Source: a virus
DNA length: 64,000 bases
Virus record (IMG/VR): IMGVR_UViG_3300035190_000444
Location: 1-64,000 of that record
Reading direction: 5' to 3' (one strand)
Numbering within the stretch: the first letter of the stretch is position 1; each line of letters opens with the position of its first letter. The notes under the pieces are model-generated. The model was not told the origin of the DNA and made no database searches. It worked only from the letters and a program-made list of their open reading frames with translations. Positions 16,926 to 25,902 of this stretch are shown here, in pieces. Made by a program: the position numbers and the translations under genes.

Positions 16926-17420
16926 TTATGCCCAAGCTAATGAAGCACCAGTAAATGCTGCTGATGTAACTACAACAGTTGCACTTGCATTCAAGTTAGC
17001 TGCGATTGCAGCTTCTGTGTCGCCCCATCCGCCAGCTACGTTAGAGTTAGTATCGCTGTCGTTAGCTGTATCATCAGAAACAACTGCAATAAAATCAGTA
17101 GCTGATGGTGTAAATACACCCCATACTTCAACAGTAGTTTGTAATGCACGGATTGCATTTGAATACAAGCTCAAAGAAGCCATATAGTTAGTAGCTGCAG
17201 TTGTAGTTGCATCAGTAGTGTCGATTGCAGTTAAACCGTCTTTTTTAGTTAAATCGTTGTTACCACCAGTAACGTTTACTTTGATGAAACGTAAGTTACG
17301 TGTACCAAAGTTTGTATAGTTAGTACCTTGAGCACCATATGTGTGTTGTGGAACAACACGACCATAGTTAGCTGCAACGTTAATACCTTGTGGATTTGTA
17401 TATGTAAATAATGATGGCAT
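16926..17420 (-). CDS. Putative structural protein (beta-rich, Ala/Thr-rich)
   Basis: 164 aa, not recognised. Few Lys, many Ala/Thr/Asn, with NYGRVVPQHTYGAQGTNYTN near the N-terminus and an Ala/Val-rich end. It has its own Shine-Dalgarno (GGAGAAATATC) and strong terminator, typical of abundant virion proteins. Could be a head decoration, whisker or tail protein. Confidence 0.55.
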   Translation of the reverse strand: MPSLFTYTNPQGINVAANYGRVVPQHTYGAQGTNYTNFGTRNLRFIKVNVTGGNNDLTKKDGLTAIDTTDATTTAATNYMASLSLYSNAIRALQTTVEVWGVFTPSATDFIAVVSDDTANDSDTNSNVAGGWGDTEAAIAANLNASATVVVTSAAFTGASLAWA

Positions 17421-17500
17421 GATATTTCTCCTCTATTACCATAAACTTACTACTCTGTAAGTGTTATAATTATTTAGCTTCAAAACTAAAAATTATAGGT

Positions 17501-17752
17501 TTATCGTTTATTTTCTGATATTCGTTTAATGCTACGTTTGAATTTATTGCAGTCATTCGATTTAATACTATTAATAAATCTACGCTCTAATTCGGCTGCA
17601 GTTTCTATATCGTATTGTTCTCTAATTAATTCTAATAAATTAATTGCACTTTCAATTATGTTAGATCCGCGACTTTCAATTACTAATGCTGGATCTCTGT
17701 TAAGGTTAATATCACTTAGTTCTTGTAAAATAGAACGAGTACTTTTTCTCAT
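17501..17752 (-). CDS. Small basic protein with L-x-E site near N-terminus
   Basis: 83 aa. MRKSTRSILQELSD has L9-Q10-E11, a possible prohead-protease cut site, but not the E5 of the common tag. The rest is helical and basic (NKFKRSIKRISENKR at the end). Overlap-free 2-nt spacing to the metallopeptidase gene upstream suggests co-expression. Function unknown. Confidence 0.5.
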   Translation of the reverse strand: MRKSTRSILQELSDINLNRDPALVIESRGSNIIESAINLLELIREQYDIETAAELERRFINSIKSNDCNKFKRSIKRISENKR

Positions 17753-17754
17753 AG

Positions 17755-18156
17755 TTATTCCACAGCTTGTTGTTTAAATAAATTAGGGTGCATTTTACCC
17801 CATTTACGCATGATAACAGCAGCTTGCGCATTTGCTTCGTTTTCATGATCGCTCCCATCGTTGCCACTGTCTGGAGTTAACTCATTGTTTAAGTCTTGTC
17901 TATAATGCACAAGCTCATGTGCTAACGTTCTACATACATCCATAATATGTCTATTAGATAAGGTAACAGTTATATGTTTATCACCGTATCCGCCAAATGA
18001 TCTAAATTCTACACTACGATCGTTACCGTCTTGCATTTCGATATTTGGTAATTCTTGTAAACCTAATTCAGAAGATGCAAATTTAATAAATTTACTAATT
18101 ATATTAGTAGCGTTATTGCGAGATAACCCTTCTGTTAATATTTCATGTACTTTCAT
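17755..18156 (-). CDS. Tagged zinc metallopeptidase-like protein (HExxH)
   Basis: 133 aa. The tag MKVHEILTEG has L7-T8-E9 before G10. Residues 75-85 hold LAHELVHYRQ, a canonical H-E-x-x-H zinc site, and a downstream E-N-E-A-N-A could supply the third ligand (SprT/WSS-like arrangement). Family members cut proteins, often DNA-bound ones. The short length leaves room for little more than the catalytic fold. If the tag is cleaved the enzyme would be in the head and enter the host with the DNA. Confidence 0.7.
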   Translation of the reverse strand: MKVHEILTEGLSRNNATNIISKFIKFASSELGLQELPNIEMQDGNDRSVEFRSFGGYGDKHITVTLSNRHIMDVCRTLAHELVHYRQDLNNELTPDSGNDGSDHENEANAQAAVIMRKWGKMHPNLFKQQAVE

Positions 18157-18171
18157 AATAATACTTATCTT

Positions 18172-18357
18172 CTACATGATTAACGCTAATATAAATGCAT
18201 CTTCACTACTAATAGCATCAATATTTAGTCTAGCATTTTCTTGTTCAAACAACTCTAACCCTTGATTTGCAGTGTCATACCGTACTGCAGCAACTGTTGG
18301 TTGACCACTGCTTGTACTACTAGTTCCGTTGTTTAAATATGTTGAAAGTTTTATCAT
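18172..18357 (-). CDS. Hypothetical protein
   Basis: 61 aa, not recognised. Ser/Thr-rich N-terminal third and hydrophobic end (ISSEDAFILALIM). A late-type box (AATAAATA) and AAAGGAAT lie upstream of the ATG. Located between the fibre genes and the tagged-protein block. Confidence 0.45.
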   Translation of the reverse strand: MIKLSTYLNNGTSSTSSGQPTVAAVRYDTANQGLELFEQENARLNIDAISSEDAFILALIM

Positions 18358-18380
18358 TGTTATTCCTTTACTATATTTAT

Positions 18381-18830
18381 TTAAATAGGAGTATCCGGAA
18401 ATGTAACATTAAACGGAAAACCTTCTTGTGTAGTAATATCACGTAACGATTGTCTGTATGTAGACCAAGATGTTTTAACTGCTTTAGTAAACGGTGCATC
18501 AGTTACTTGTGTCCAGTCAGACTCTTTTAATAATTGATCGCGTTTTTCTCTAACATTTGCAGATTCAACTGCAATATCAGCTGCAAGATCTTCTTCAGTC
18601 TTATCAGCAACTTCAACAGTAAAGACTTGATTATCTTCAATAACTGGCTCACAACTAACTAATTTTTCAGTACTTTTATTATGAGGTCTCCATACAGTTA
18701 CACCAAGAGCAGAATTTTCTTTCATAAATTCATCGTTTGGGCCAGTTGGCGGAAATGTAGTGTTTGAGAACACCTCCTTATAATGGCCAATTTTTACTAT
18801 TTTATTGTTTTTAATTAATGCTATTTCCAT
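18381..18830 (-). CDS. Tail-fibre assembly chaperone-like protein
   Basis: 149 aa. The C-terminal half fits the phage tail assembly chaperone family: R-D-Q-L-L-K-E-S-D-W-T-Q-V-T-D, then W-S-T-Y-R-Q-S-L-R-D-I-T, then FPFNVTFPDTP. The N-terminal part (MEIALIKNNKIVKIGHY) is usual for such proteins. Members fold or attach the tip of the fibre encoded next door, here the LamG-like adhesin at 18840-20288, which ends 10 nt away. Confidence 0.82.
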   Translation of the reverse strand: MEIALIKNNKIVKIGHYKEVFSNTTFPPTGPNDEFMKENSALGVTVWRPHNKSTEKLVSCEPVIEDNQVFTVEVADKTEEDLAADIAVESANVREKRDQLLKESDWTQVTDAPFTKAVKTSWSTYRQSLRDITTQEGFPFNVTFPDTPI

Positions 18831-18839
18831 GATTATTCC

Positions 18840-20288
18840 TTATGATACAGGCAATTGATATGTTGGGGGAGTAAAGTTAGCAGTGTATCTTGCAGTACCT
18901 TTAGTAACACGAAAGTTATCAATATATCCATTAATATAATCACCATTTGAAGTCTGTCTAACACCAATTGTCCACGGTTGTCCTGCAGAGTCAATAGATG
19001 TTGATGATGTAAAAGTTGATTCTTGTACACCGTTAACAAACATTCTAAATGTAGATCCGGATCTACTTACAGCTACATGATACCATACATTATTTACTAT
19101 GTTAGTTGTACTTGCAACAACTGACCCTGAACCTGGGTTTATATTATATGAATAGAAATTAAATCCAGAGCCACCGCCGGCAGCTTGTACAAATAAATCA
19201 ATGCTGCCAGCTGCCCATCCAATTACACTTGAAGTTGAAAATAATGACGGATAATTTGGAAATCCGGCTACTCTACTAGTTTGATTAAACCACAGCTCAA
19301 TTGTAAAATCAGAAGTTCCAAAATATAAACTAGAATTGGTCGGTATTGTTAAGTAATCTCCTACTCCGTCTAAATAAATGCTTCCGGTTCCTGCTATTTT
19401 TTTACTAGTATTAACTTGTGTATTACCGGAAAGTGTTACTGTTCTAGCATACGTGCTTATATCGGTAATTGATGTACTTCCGTTTGATCCGTCTCCGGTT
19501 AATGCTAATAATACGCTACTCCATAACGGATCAACAGTTGGTGGAACAACAGATGACGCCGTAGGCAACGCTGCAGTTGGAGGCGTAAAGTTAGCAGTGT
19601 ATCGTGCTAATCCTTTAGTAATACGGCAATCATCAACAAATCCATTAAATGACCCGTTATTACTCCATCCAAAATATGCAGGACCTTGTTGATCGTCAAT
19701 TGCTCCAGAGATTGTAAAGCACGGATATCCAACTCCGTTACAATATAATGTAATTTGTGTTCCATATCGTACTACTGCCAAGTGTATCCATGAACCTGCA
19801 GAATATGTGCCGTACCCGCTGGTACTAAGCCAATTAGATCCGCCACTGTTACGAACTAATACATAAAAATTAGAACTACCATTTTGAGTTTCTAATCTTA
19901 GCGAACCGTAGGTAGTACCAGAGTTAATGTTAACCGAAAACACTCCTTGGAATGCAGCAATTGCATTAAAATATGCCCAACATTCTACTGTAAAATCACC
20001 TGATCTAAAATTAAAATCTGGAGAATAAGCTGCTTTAAGATATGACCCACTAGGGACTGAGACGCCTGGTGTACATACCATGCTTCCAGTTCCAAATTTC
20101 TTAGTTGCAGTTGACACAGTTGCATTATTTACAGTAATAGATTTTGGTACCAAACTTAAATCTGAAAATGATGTACTGCCATTAGTCCCGTCACAATTAA
20201 ACATCAATACAACGTTATCAAAATACGGGTCTAACCCGCTAGTACTTGAACTAGTTGATACTGAATTTATAATTTTACGAACAATCAT
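18840..20288 (-). CDS. Adhesin with two LamG/concanavalin-like domains
   Basis: 482 aa. Two similar halves (about residues 22-240 and 250-480) share FDGTNGSTSFSDLS/LTGDGSNGSTSITDIS, GTGSMVC/GTGSIYLDG, F-x-S-G-D-F-T-V-E-C-W / F-G-T-S-D-F-T-I-E-L-W, and NGFVDDCRITKGLARYTANFTPPT / NGYIDNFRVTKGTARYTANFTPPT (each given only in part). This is the Laminin-G-3 pattern, a carbohydrate-binding jelly roll. An internal duplication is evident. Likely a receptor-binding fibre tip. Confidence 0.85.
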   Translation of the reverse strand: MIVRKIINSVSTSSSTSGLDPYFDNVVLMFNCDGTNGSTSFSDLSLVPKSITVNNATVSTATKKFGTGSMVCTPGVSVPSGSYLKAAYSPDFNFRSGDFTVECWAYFNAIAAFQGVFSVNINSGTTYGSLRLETQNGSSNFYVLVRNSGGSNWLSTSGYGTYSAGSWIHLAVVRYGTQITLYCNGVGYPCFTISGAIDDQQGPAYFGWSNNGSFNGFVDDCRITKGLARYTANFTPPTAALPTASSVVPPTVDPLWSSVLLALTGDGSNGSTSITDISTYARTVTLSGNTQVNTSKKIAGTGSIYLDGVGDYLTIPTNSSLYFGTSDFTIELWFNQTSRVAGFPNYPSLFSTSSVIGWAAGSIDLFVQAAGGGSGFNFYSYNINPGSGSVVASTTNIVNNVWYHVAVSRSGSTFRMFVNGVQESTFTSSTSIDSAGQPWTIGVRQTSNGDYINGYIDNFRVTKGTARYTANFTPPTYQLPVS

Positions 20289-20773
20289 TATTTTATATCC
20301 TTACCAACTAATAATCCTGTCCACGTAGCTCCAGCATCGTATGTATAAAACACAAAACTGTCACGGCCTGCAGATGTTAATCCACTCGGAGCTGTGCCGC
20401 TCACCCATTTAACAGTAGAAGTGCCACCAGCAGCCACTGACAATGTCCATGTAATAGTTGCTAATCCAGCATTAGTTAAATCCAACACAAATGAACCAAC
20501 CGTACCAGTAGTTGGAATGTTGCTTACCGTAAATGAAACAGTAGTAGCAGTTAATGTCTTGGTAAAGTATGAACCTAACGACAAATCTATGTCTAATGCA
20601 GCCATTGCTACTTTAGTTTCATAAGAACCTAATGCAGTAATAGTCTTATTAGTTAATGTTTGAGTATCGGTTGTGCCAACAATTGTTCCAGCAGGGTAAC
20701 CTGCTATAGTATCAGTAGTTTGTAATTCTTGTATTGTAGTGCCGTTAAGCACTAATGGATATCTTGCTGTCAT
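20288..20773 (-). CDS. Tail-fibre protein
   Basis: 161 aa. Begins YPLVLNGTTIQELQTTD, with TDTQTLTNKTI, a short repeat motif common in phage fibre shafts. The rest is beta-rich with few charges. It overlaps neighbours by one base on each side, in the continuous fibre operon 18.8-27.7 kb. Confidence 0.7.
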   Translation of the reverse strand: MTARYPLVLNGTTIQELQTTDTIAGYPAGTIVGTTDTQTLTNKTITALGSYETKVAMAALDIDLSLGSYFTKTLTATTVSFTVSNIPTTGTVGSFVLDLTNAGLATITWTLSVAAGGTSTVKWVSGTAPSGLTSAGRDSFVFYTYDAGATWTGLLVGKDIK

Positions 20774-22146
20774 TAAGTTATACTCACCTGTATTGTTGTA
20801 CTAGAACGGTTTAAAACTGCTAGGTATCCAGTAGTTAAAAGGACACTTGAACTTGTAGTTCCGTCTCTTTTTAAAACTTCTACTGTTTTTGAAATTGTTC
20901 CCCAACTAGCAGTAGTACCGTCTGTTGTTAGATATTTAGTAGCATTGCCTGTTTGTGATGGCAATGAAATGGGCGCAGGTTGCGAACTCCAAGTAGTGCC
21001 ATCACTAGTTAATACGTTACCAGTAGTGCCCGGAGCAACAACTTGTAATGCACTGGTGCCATTACCTAATAATACATTGTTTGCAGCTAATTCTGCCCCT
21101 GATTCACCTAACGACCGCCAAGTTGATGTTGCTTCAATGTATATAAATGAAACATATACCCCATTAGTAGATAACACATATGAAGAACTTCCGTCAATAG
21201 TTTTACCACTGCCTGGAATTAATGTAACATTATGTGTAGAAAATGAATTAGTTGAATCAACAATACCAATTATAGATCCGTCAACCGGAGCACTTGGAAA
21301 TGTAATTGAAAAACTAGCAGCAGATGAATCGCATCTAACTAAATCGTTTCCTGAAGCAACATAGTTGTTGGATATAATAGCAGTTGAATTTAATGCACCA
21401 TCATTATGAATAATAGGTGTTTCAAGTATTTTCCAGTTTAAATCTGCTAGCACATAAACAACTGAAATATAAGTACCGCTTATATCTAAAATAACACCAG
21501 TATTATTTTCAATCGTTTTGCCAGTGTTTGGTAAAAGAGTAACTGGATGTTCTGCAAACTTAGAATCTACATCTGTAATACCAATTATTGCCCCATCGGG
21601 CGGGTTTAATGGAAGTGTTACTGAAAAACTGCTAGCAGTTGAATTACATCTAACTAAATCGTTTGCAACTGCAGTATACGCAGAAGTTTTAATTGGTGTT
21701 GGTGATAAACCCCCGCCGCCTCCCCCGCCGCCTCCTAATACACTAGCACCGGAACTATCAACAATGTCGCCACCTGACGGTAATTGTATTTCGCCATCGC
21801 TATTAAATGTCCAAGTATTAGCATTATTGACTATTGTTAAATCGCCATTAATAGTTGCTCCAGCAAACGTAGGACTTGCAGTAGTTTGCAAATCCTGCGG
21901 AGTGCCAATAGTAATAACTGTTCCAACTGTAGTAACAGTTACGCCGTAGTTAGTACTAAATGTTGGAGTATTTATTAAATCTGCATAATCATTACTTATT
22001 GTTACAATCGAGTCAACAGAAGAGACTGTTTTTTTAATAAACAGTCTCCCGTCGTATGTATTAATTGATAACTCACCTGAAGATAAATCACTTACTAATG
22101 GTACCTTTAAATGTGTATTACTTCGTTTATGTAAAATAAGTGTCAT
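20773..22146 (-). CDS. Tail-fibre protein with duplicated domain
   Basis: 457 aa. The N-terminus (HKRSNTHLKVPLVSDLSSGELSINTYDGRLFIKK) is an attachment domain. A Gly run (GGGGGGGG) near residue 142 separates the shaft from two similar units: NDLVRCNSTASSFSVTLP and NDLVRCDSSAASFSITFP, each followed by P-x-D-G-x-I-I-G-I and G-K-T-I. The C-terminal part has TTDGTTASWGT. The repeated units may form stacked trimeric beta modules. Confidence 0.78.
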   Translation of the reverse strand: MTLILHKRSNTHLKVPLVSDLSSGELSINTYDGRLFIKKTVSSVDSIVTISNDYADLINTPTFSTNYGVTVTTVGTVITIGTPQDLQTTASPTFAGATINGDLTIVNNANTWTFNSDGEIQLPSGGDIVDSSGASVLGGGGGGGGGLSPTPIKTSAYTAVANDLVRCNSTASSFSVTLPLNPPDGAIIGITDVDSKFAEHPVTLLPNTGKTIENNTGVILDISGTYISVVYVLADLNWKILETPIIHNDGALNSTAIISNNYVASGNDLVRCDSSAASFSITFPSAPVDGSIIGIVDSTNSFSTHNVTLIPGSGKTIDGSSSYVLSTNGVYVSFIYIEATSTWRSLGESGAELAANNVLLGNGTSALQVVAPGTTGNVLTSDGTTWSSQPAPISLPSQTGNATKYLTTDGTTASWGTISKTVEVLKRDGTTSSSVLLTTGYLAVLNRSSTTIQVSIT

Positions 22147-22156
22147 AATAGCCTTA

Positions 22157-24877
22157 TTAGAAAGTACCGCCGTCTACGTCTGCCCATGATGGAAGACCAC
22201 TGGTTGGATCTAGTAACATTACTTGACCTGGGTTGCCTTTAGCAAGTTTTGATAAAGTATTAGTTGCAGATGCATATAGAATATCACCAGCTGCGTATGT
22301 GCTAAACCCGGTACCGCCGTATGCTGATGCAACTACTGTACCTTGCCAAGTACCAGTTCCAATTGTACCTAATGTAGTAATACTTGTTTGACCAACGTAT
22401 GTGCTAGCAATGTCAATGCTATCAGCATTTATAGTAATTCTGTTTGTAGTACCGCCGATATCAAACACACCGGCGTCAAATGTTAAACCTGCACCAGCTG
22501 CTGATGATGCAATTTGTACATTACCACCGCTTACTGTAAGACCATTTGAAGTGTTTACGCTAAATGAGTTACCAGTTAATGTTAACCCTGCACCTGCAAG
22601 CCACGAACCTTGTCCAGCAAACTGTGTAAATGTAATTTCAGTTGTACCAAAAACTACACCTTCAACTGATTGTACATAACCATAACCTGAGTCATTAACA
22701 TAAACAAAGTCACCACCGCCTAAATCACCATATCCAAATGCAAGGTTAACTGCACCAGTTGTACCGTGGTTAGTAGTTAATGTAATTTGAGTTGGGCTAT
22801 CGATCGATGCAATTTGTGCTCCTGCCCCTAATACACCGGATCCGCCTACTTTGTATGCAGGCATACCAACTCTTAATTTTTCAGTAGTACCGACTGAAAA
22901 TACAATAGTTGCAACACCAGATGTTAACGTAGATGTAAATCCATTTTGTGCATATGACATATCAGCATCGATTGCACGAACAAATGTAGTAGCAGTTGCC
23001 CAAACATAGATACCGTTTTGTTTTTTGTCTGTTTGCCCTATTAACAATACACGTTCACCGCCATGATCGGTAAATGTTGCAGTTTCAGCGCCGCCTAACC
23101 ATGTATATGTAAATGTAGGAGCAGCTGAGAATGTTAAGTATGAACCTGGACCAAAATCGCCTAAGTACGGAGCAGTAGCAGGACCTGCAGTATATGTAGC
23201 TGCCCCGGCATCTGCTAGTAATACAAAGTCAACCGGCGCATGTGTATGTAAGCCTTGTGCTAGTGAATCAACATAATCTTTAGTTACAGCATCTGTTGCA
23301 GCAGTTGGGTCACCTAAGTTTGTAAGTTTATATCCATTTAACGATACTGTACCGTTAAATGATGAAGTACCAATTACATTTAATGTGCCACCAACTTCTG
23401 TATTACCAGTAGCTGATGCAACTGTAAATTTACTAGTAGCAACCGAAAAATCGCCCGAAAATGCACCAGACCCTGCAGTTACTGCAGCTAATGTAGATGT
23501 ACCAGTTACGTTTAATGTACCAGCAACTGCAGTGTTACCTGTTGATGCAGCAACTGTAAATTTGTTAGTGTTTACGTTAAAGTTACCAGTAACGTCAGTT
23601 TGTCCAGTTACGTTTAATGTACCAGCAACTGCAGTATTACCAGTTAATGCTGCAACTGTAAATTTGTTAGTAGCAATTGCAAAGTCACCACCTGCGCTTA
23701 ATGTGCCAGCAGCTGCAGTATTACCCGTAGCCGAAGCAACTGTAAACTTGTTAGTAGCAACTGCAAAGTCACCTGACAAGTTTAATGCAGTTAATGAAGT
23801 TGTACCAGTAACACCTAATGTACCAGCAATTGTAGTATCACCTGTTGCTGCGGCAATTGTAAATTTAGTAGTAGCAACTGCAATGTCACCGGAGAATGTA
23901 GCTGAAGTTGAACTTAACGTACCAGTAGTAGTATTGCCGGCATGTAATGTGCCTGATATAGTAGTGTTGCCTGATGCAGTATCAACTACAAATTTATCAG
24001 TCGACCCGTCAGTAATTTTAAAATATTCAGCCGCAGCAGTCGAGTTACCTGAAATAGTAAGACCATTACTAAATGTAGCCAAGTCAGTAAATGCTGAAGT
24101 ACCAACAACACTTAAATTACCGCCAGTCCAAATATTTCCAGCAATGCCTGCTCCGCCTGCAACTTGTAATGCACCTGAAGTAGCATTGCCTGTATTTGCA
24201 GTAGTTTGTAATAATTTTAAAGCAGCTATGTCTAATTTTGCAACTTCTACTGCAGAAGTGTTGTTACTTGCATAAAAGTGTAATATGTCATCACTTACAC
24301 CAGGTGACGTTTCTGCAATAATATATGTAAGATTATCAACTGATCTTACGCCGCCTAATGATGCCCAGTTACCTGCACCGCTTGTACCAGTATAACCTTC
24401 AAACGAGTTAGTAGTTGTGTTATAACGAATCGCACCTGATATTGCAGGACTTTGCTGTGCAGTAGTACCATTTGGAAGAATAAATGCATTAGTACCGCTA
24501 ATTTGCACATACCCTGTTCCATTTGGAGTAAGTGTAATGTTACCATTTGAATTAGTAGAACTAATAACACCTGTGCTGCCAGTAAGTGTTAAATTGCCAA
24601 CATTGATTACATCAATTTTGCTGTTTGAATCAACAATAAGTGCAGAGCTTGCAGTTAAAGTACCAGCAACATGATCTAACATGTCTGTAAAATATTTACC
24701 ACCAACTACAAACGGAGTAGTACTTGCGTCATCTGCGCCTATCCCGATAAATAATCTGTCACCAGTATTTGACTGGGTACCTAAAAGTGATGAATACCCT
24801 AATTCACCAACTGCAAGTGTACCGGTGGTAATTGCAGTAGTACTGGTTCTTTTAATTCTTATTTTTGAACTTGCCAT
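22157..24877 (-). CDS. Large tail fibre with tandem beta repeats
   Basis: 906 aa. N-terminal attachment domain (SSKIRIKRTSTTAITTGTLA). Residues about 230-520 hold at least seven repeats of 25-35 aa built on x-K-F-T-V-A-x-A-T-G-N-T-x-V-A-G-T-L-N-V-T-G. Around residue 530 the fibre motif GYKLTNLGDPTAATDAVTKDYV occurs (T4 gp34/gp37-like shaft marker). The tip (700-900) is Gly-rich. Repeats are visible in the DNA and create long spurious antisense frames. The likely long-fibre shaft. Confidence 0.85.
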   Translation of the reverse strand: MASSKIRIKRTSTTAITTGTLAVGELGYSSLLGTQSNTGDRLFIGIGADDASTTPFVVGGKYFTDMLDHVAGTLTASSALIVDSNSKIDVINVGNLTLTGSTGVISSTNSNGNITLTPNGTGYVQISGTNAFILPNGTTAQQSPAISGAIRYNTTTNSFEGYTGTSGAGNWASLGGVRSVDNLTYIIAETSPGVSDDILHFYASNNTSAVEVAKLDIAALKLLQTTANTGNATSGALQVAGGAGIAGNIWTGGNLSVVGTSAFTDLATFSNGLTISGNSTAAAEYFKITDGSTDKFVVDTASGNTTISGTLHAGNTTTGTLSSTSATFSGDIAVATTKFTIAAATGDTTIAGTLGVTGTTSLTALNLSGDFAVATNKFTVASATGNTAAAGTLSAGGDFAIATNKFTVAALTGNTAVAGTLNVTGQTDVTGNFNVNTNKFTVAASTGNTAVAGTLNVTGTSTLAAVTAGSGAFSGDFSVATSKFTVASATGNTEVGGTLNVIGTSSFNGTVSLNGYKLTNLGDPTAATDAVTKDYVDSLAQGLHTHAPVDFVLLADAGAATYTAGPATAPYLGDFGPGSYLTFSAAPTFTYTWLGGAETATFTDHGGERVLLIGQTDKKQNGIYVWATATTFVRAIDADMSYAQNGFTSTLTSGVATIVFSVGTTEKLRVGMPAYKVGGSGVLGAGAQIASIDSPTQITLTTNHGTTGAVNLAFGYGDLGGGDFVYVNDSGYGYVQSVEGVVFGTTEITFTQFAGQGSWLAGAGLTLTGNSFSVNTSNGLTVSGGNVQIASSAAGAGLTFDAGVFDIGGTTNRITINADSIDIASTYVGQTSITTLGTIGTGTWQGTVVASAYGGTGFSTYAAGDILYASATNTLSKLAKGNPGQVMLLDPTSGLPSWADVDGGTF

Positions 24878-24889
24878 ATAATTGTCCTG

Positions 24890-25240
24890 TTAAAATACTC
24901 CGCCATCCATATTTTGATTTGATAGTGAAGTTTGAACGTCCCATTGTTCTGTTATTGCGTTATAAATTAATAATGATCCGTCTGCTAAATCCCCGGGAAC
25001 GACATCAGGAATCTCTATAACTTTATTTATCTGTGGACCTGGAATCCCTTGCGGCCCTTGAGGTCCAACAGGTCCTTGTGGTCCTGATGCATACAGCAAA
25101 TCATTCCAGTGCAGTACGCCGTTACCTATTTTAAATTTTTCTGTATCCAATTCTAATGCTAGTTCGCCCTCTGCAAGAATTGGATTTACGTTAGACCATA
25201 ACTGTGCAGATCCTCGACGTATTTGAATTTGAACTGCCAT
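24890..25240 (-). CDS. Small fibre with Mtd-like N-terminus and collagen-like linker
   Basis: 116 aa. Residues 1-50 match the Mtd-like attachment domain (VQIQIRRGSAQLWSNVNPIL, EGELALELDTEKFKIGNG). Residues 53-70 are collagen-like (GPQGPVGPQGPQGIPG). The last 40 residues end NMDGGVF, like the end of the neighbouring fibres (DGGTF, DGGYI), a shared terminal motif. Confidence 0.75.
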   Translation of the reverse strand: MAVQIQIRRGSAQLWSNVNPILAEGELALELDTEKFKIGNGVLHWNDLLYASGPQGPVGPQGPQGIPGPQINKVIEIPDVVPGDLADGSLLIYNAITEQWDVQTSLSNQNMDGGVF

Positions 25241-25902
25241 TAAATATACCCTCCATCAATTGGATTAATTCCACCATAAACTGATCCTGGACCACCACCG
25301 TCTAGGTTTATTCCAATTGCTATTCCGCTAATATCAACTGTTACATCATTGCCAACTGTAGTTGTAGTTACACTGTCACCTGTAAAATTAATACTCGATG
25401 TTTGTGTAGTAATAGACGTACCATTAGACTTAATTGTTAATGGTGTTGCTGTTATTGAAGATACATCAACGCTAATAGTGCCGTCGAGACTAATAGCTAT
25501 TCCAGCTCCAATTTTAATACCACCTAATACACTAGGTGATGCAATTGGTAACGTATAATCTGATCCTGAACCTGTACCAAATGTAACTTCACTCCAATTT
25601 GATTCAGCATTAGGTACTGCGCCAGTTGAACTATTTCTAGATTCTCCAGTTTGCAGTTTATATGTATAGTATCGATCACCTGTCCTAGTATACAAACCAG
25701 ATATATAACTGTTTTTAACATAAACTAACATACCTTCTTGTATACGCTGTCCGTGTATATTAGTTAATCGATCATTTGTATCTCCAGTAATACTTTGTAA
25801 TGTACCACGAAGTTCTGTGTCTAATGCTATTGGCGCAGCAGTAGCAGGGCTCCACGTTCCTGGCCAAATATTCCTTGTTAACCCATCATAGTTAGATGCC
25901 AT
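25240..25902 (-). CDS. Tail-fibre protein
   Basis: 220 aa. Starts with N-Y-D-G-L-T-R-N-I-W-P-G-T-W-S-P, then QRIQEGMLVYVKNSYISG. The middle has LPIASPSVLGGIKIGAGIAI, a fibre motif also seen in the 603-aa neighbour ([11 protein letters not shown]). It ends N-P-I-D-G-G-Y-I. Probably a short linking fibre between 24890-25240 and 25902-27713; coupled to both by 1-nt overlaps. Confidence 0.7.
   Translation of the reverse strand: MASNYDGLTRNIWPGTWSPATAAPIALDTELRGTLQSITGDTNDRLTNIHGQRIQEGMLVYVKNSYISGLYTRTGDRYYTYKLQTGESRNSSTGAVPNAESNWSEVTFGTGSGSDYTLPIASPSVLGGIKIGAGIAISLDGTISVDVSSITATPLTIKSNGTSITTQTSSINFTGDSVTTTTVGNDVTVDISGIAIGINLDGGGPGSVYGGINPIDGGYI

Noticed and set aside
23385-24275. Long rightward open frame (about 296 codons) rich in Val/Pro/Ala
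   Set aside because: It is antisense to the repeat shaft of the 906-aa fibre; codon bias of the real gene leaves the opposite strand open. No Shine-Dalgarno or promoter.
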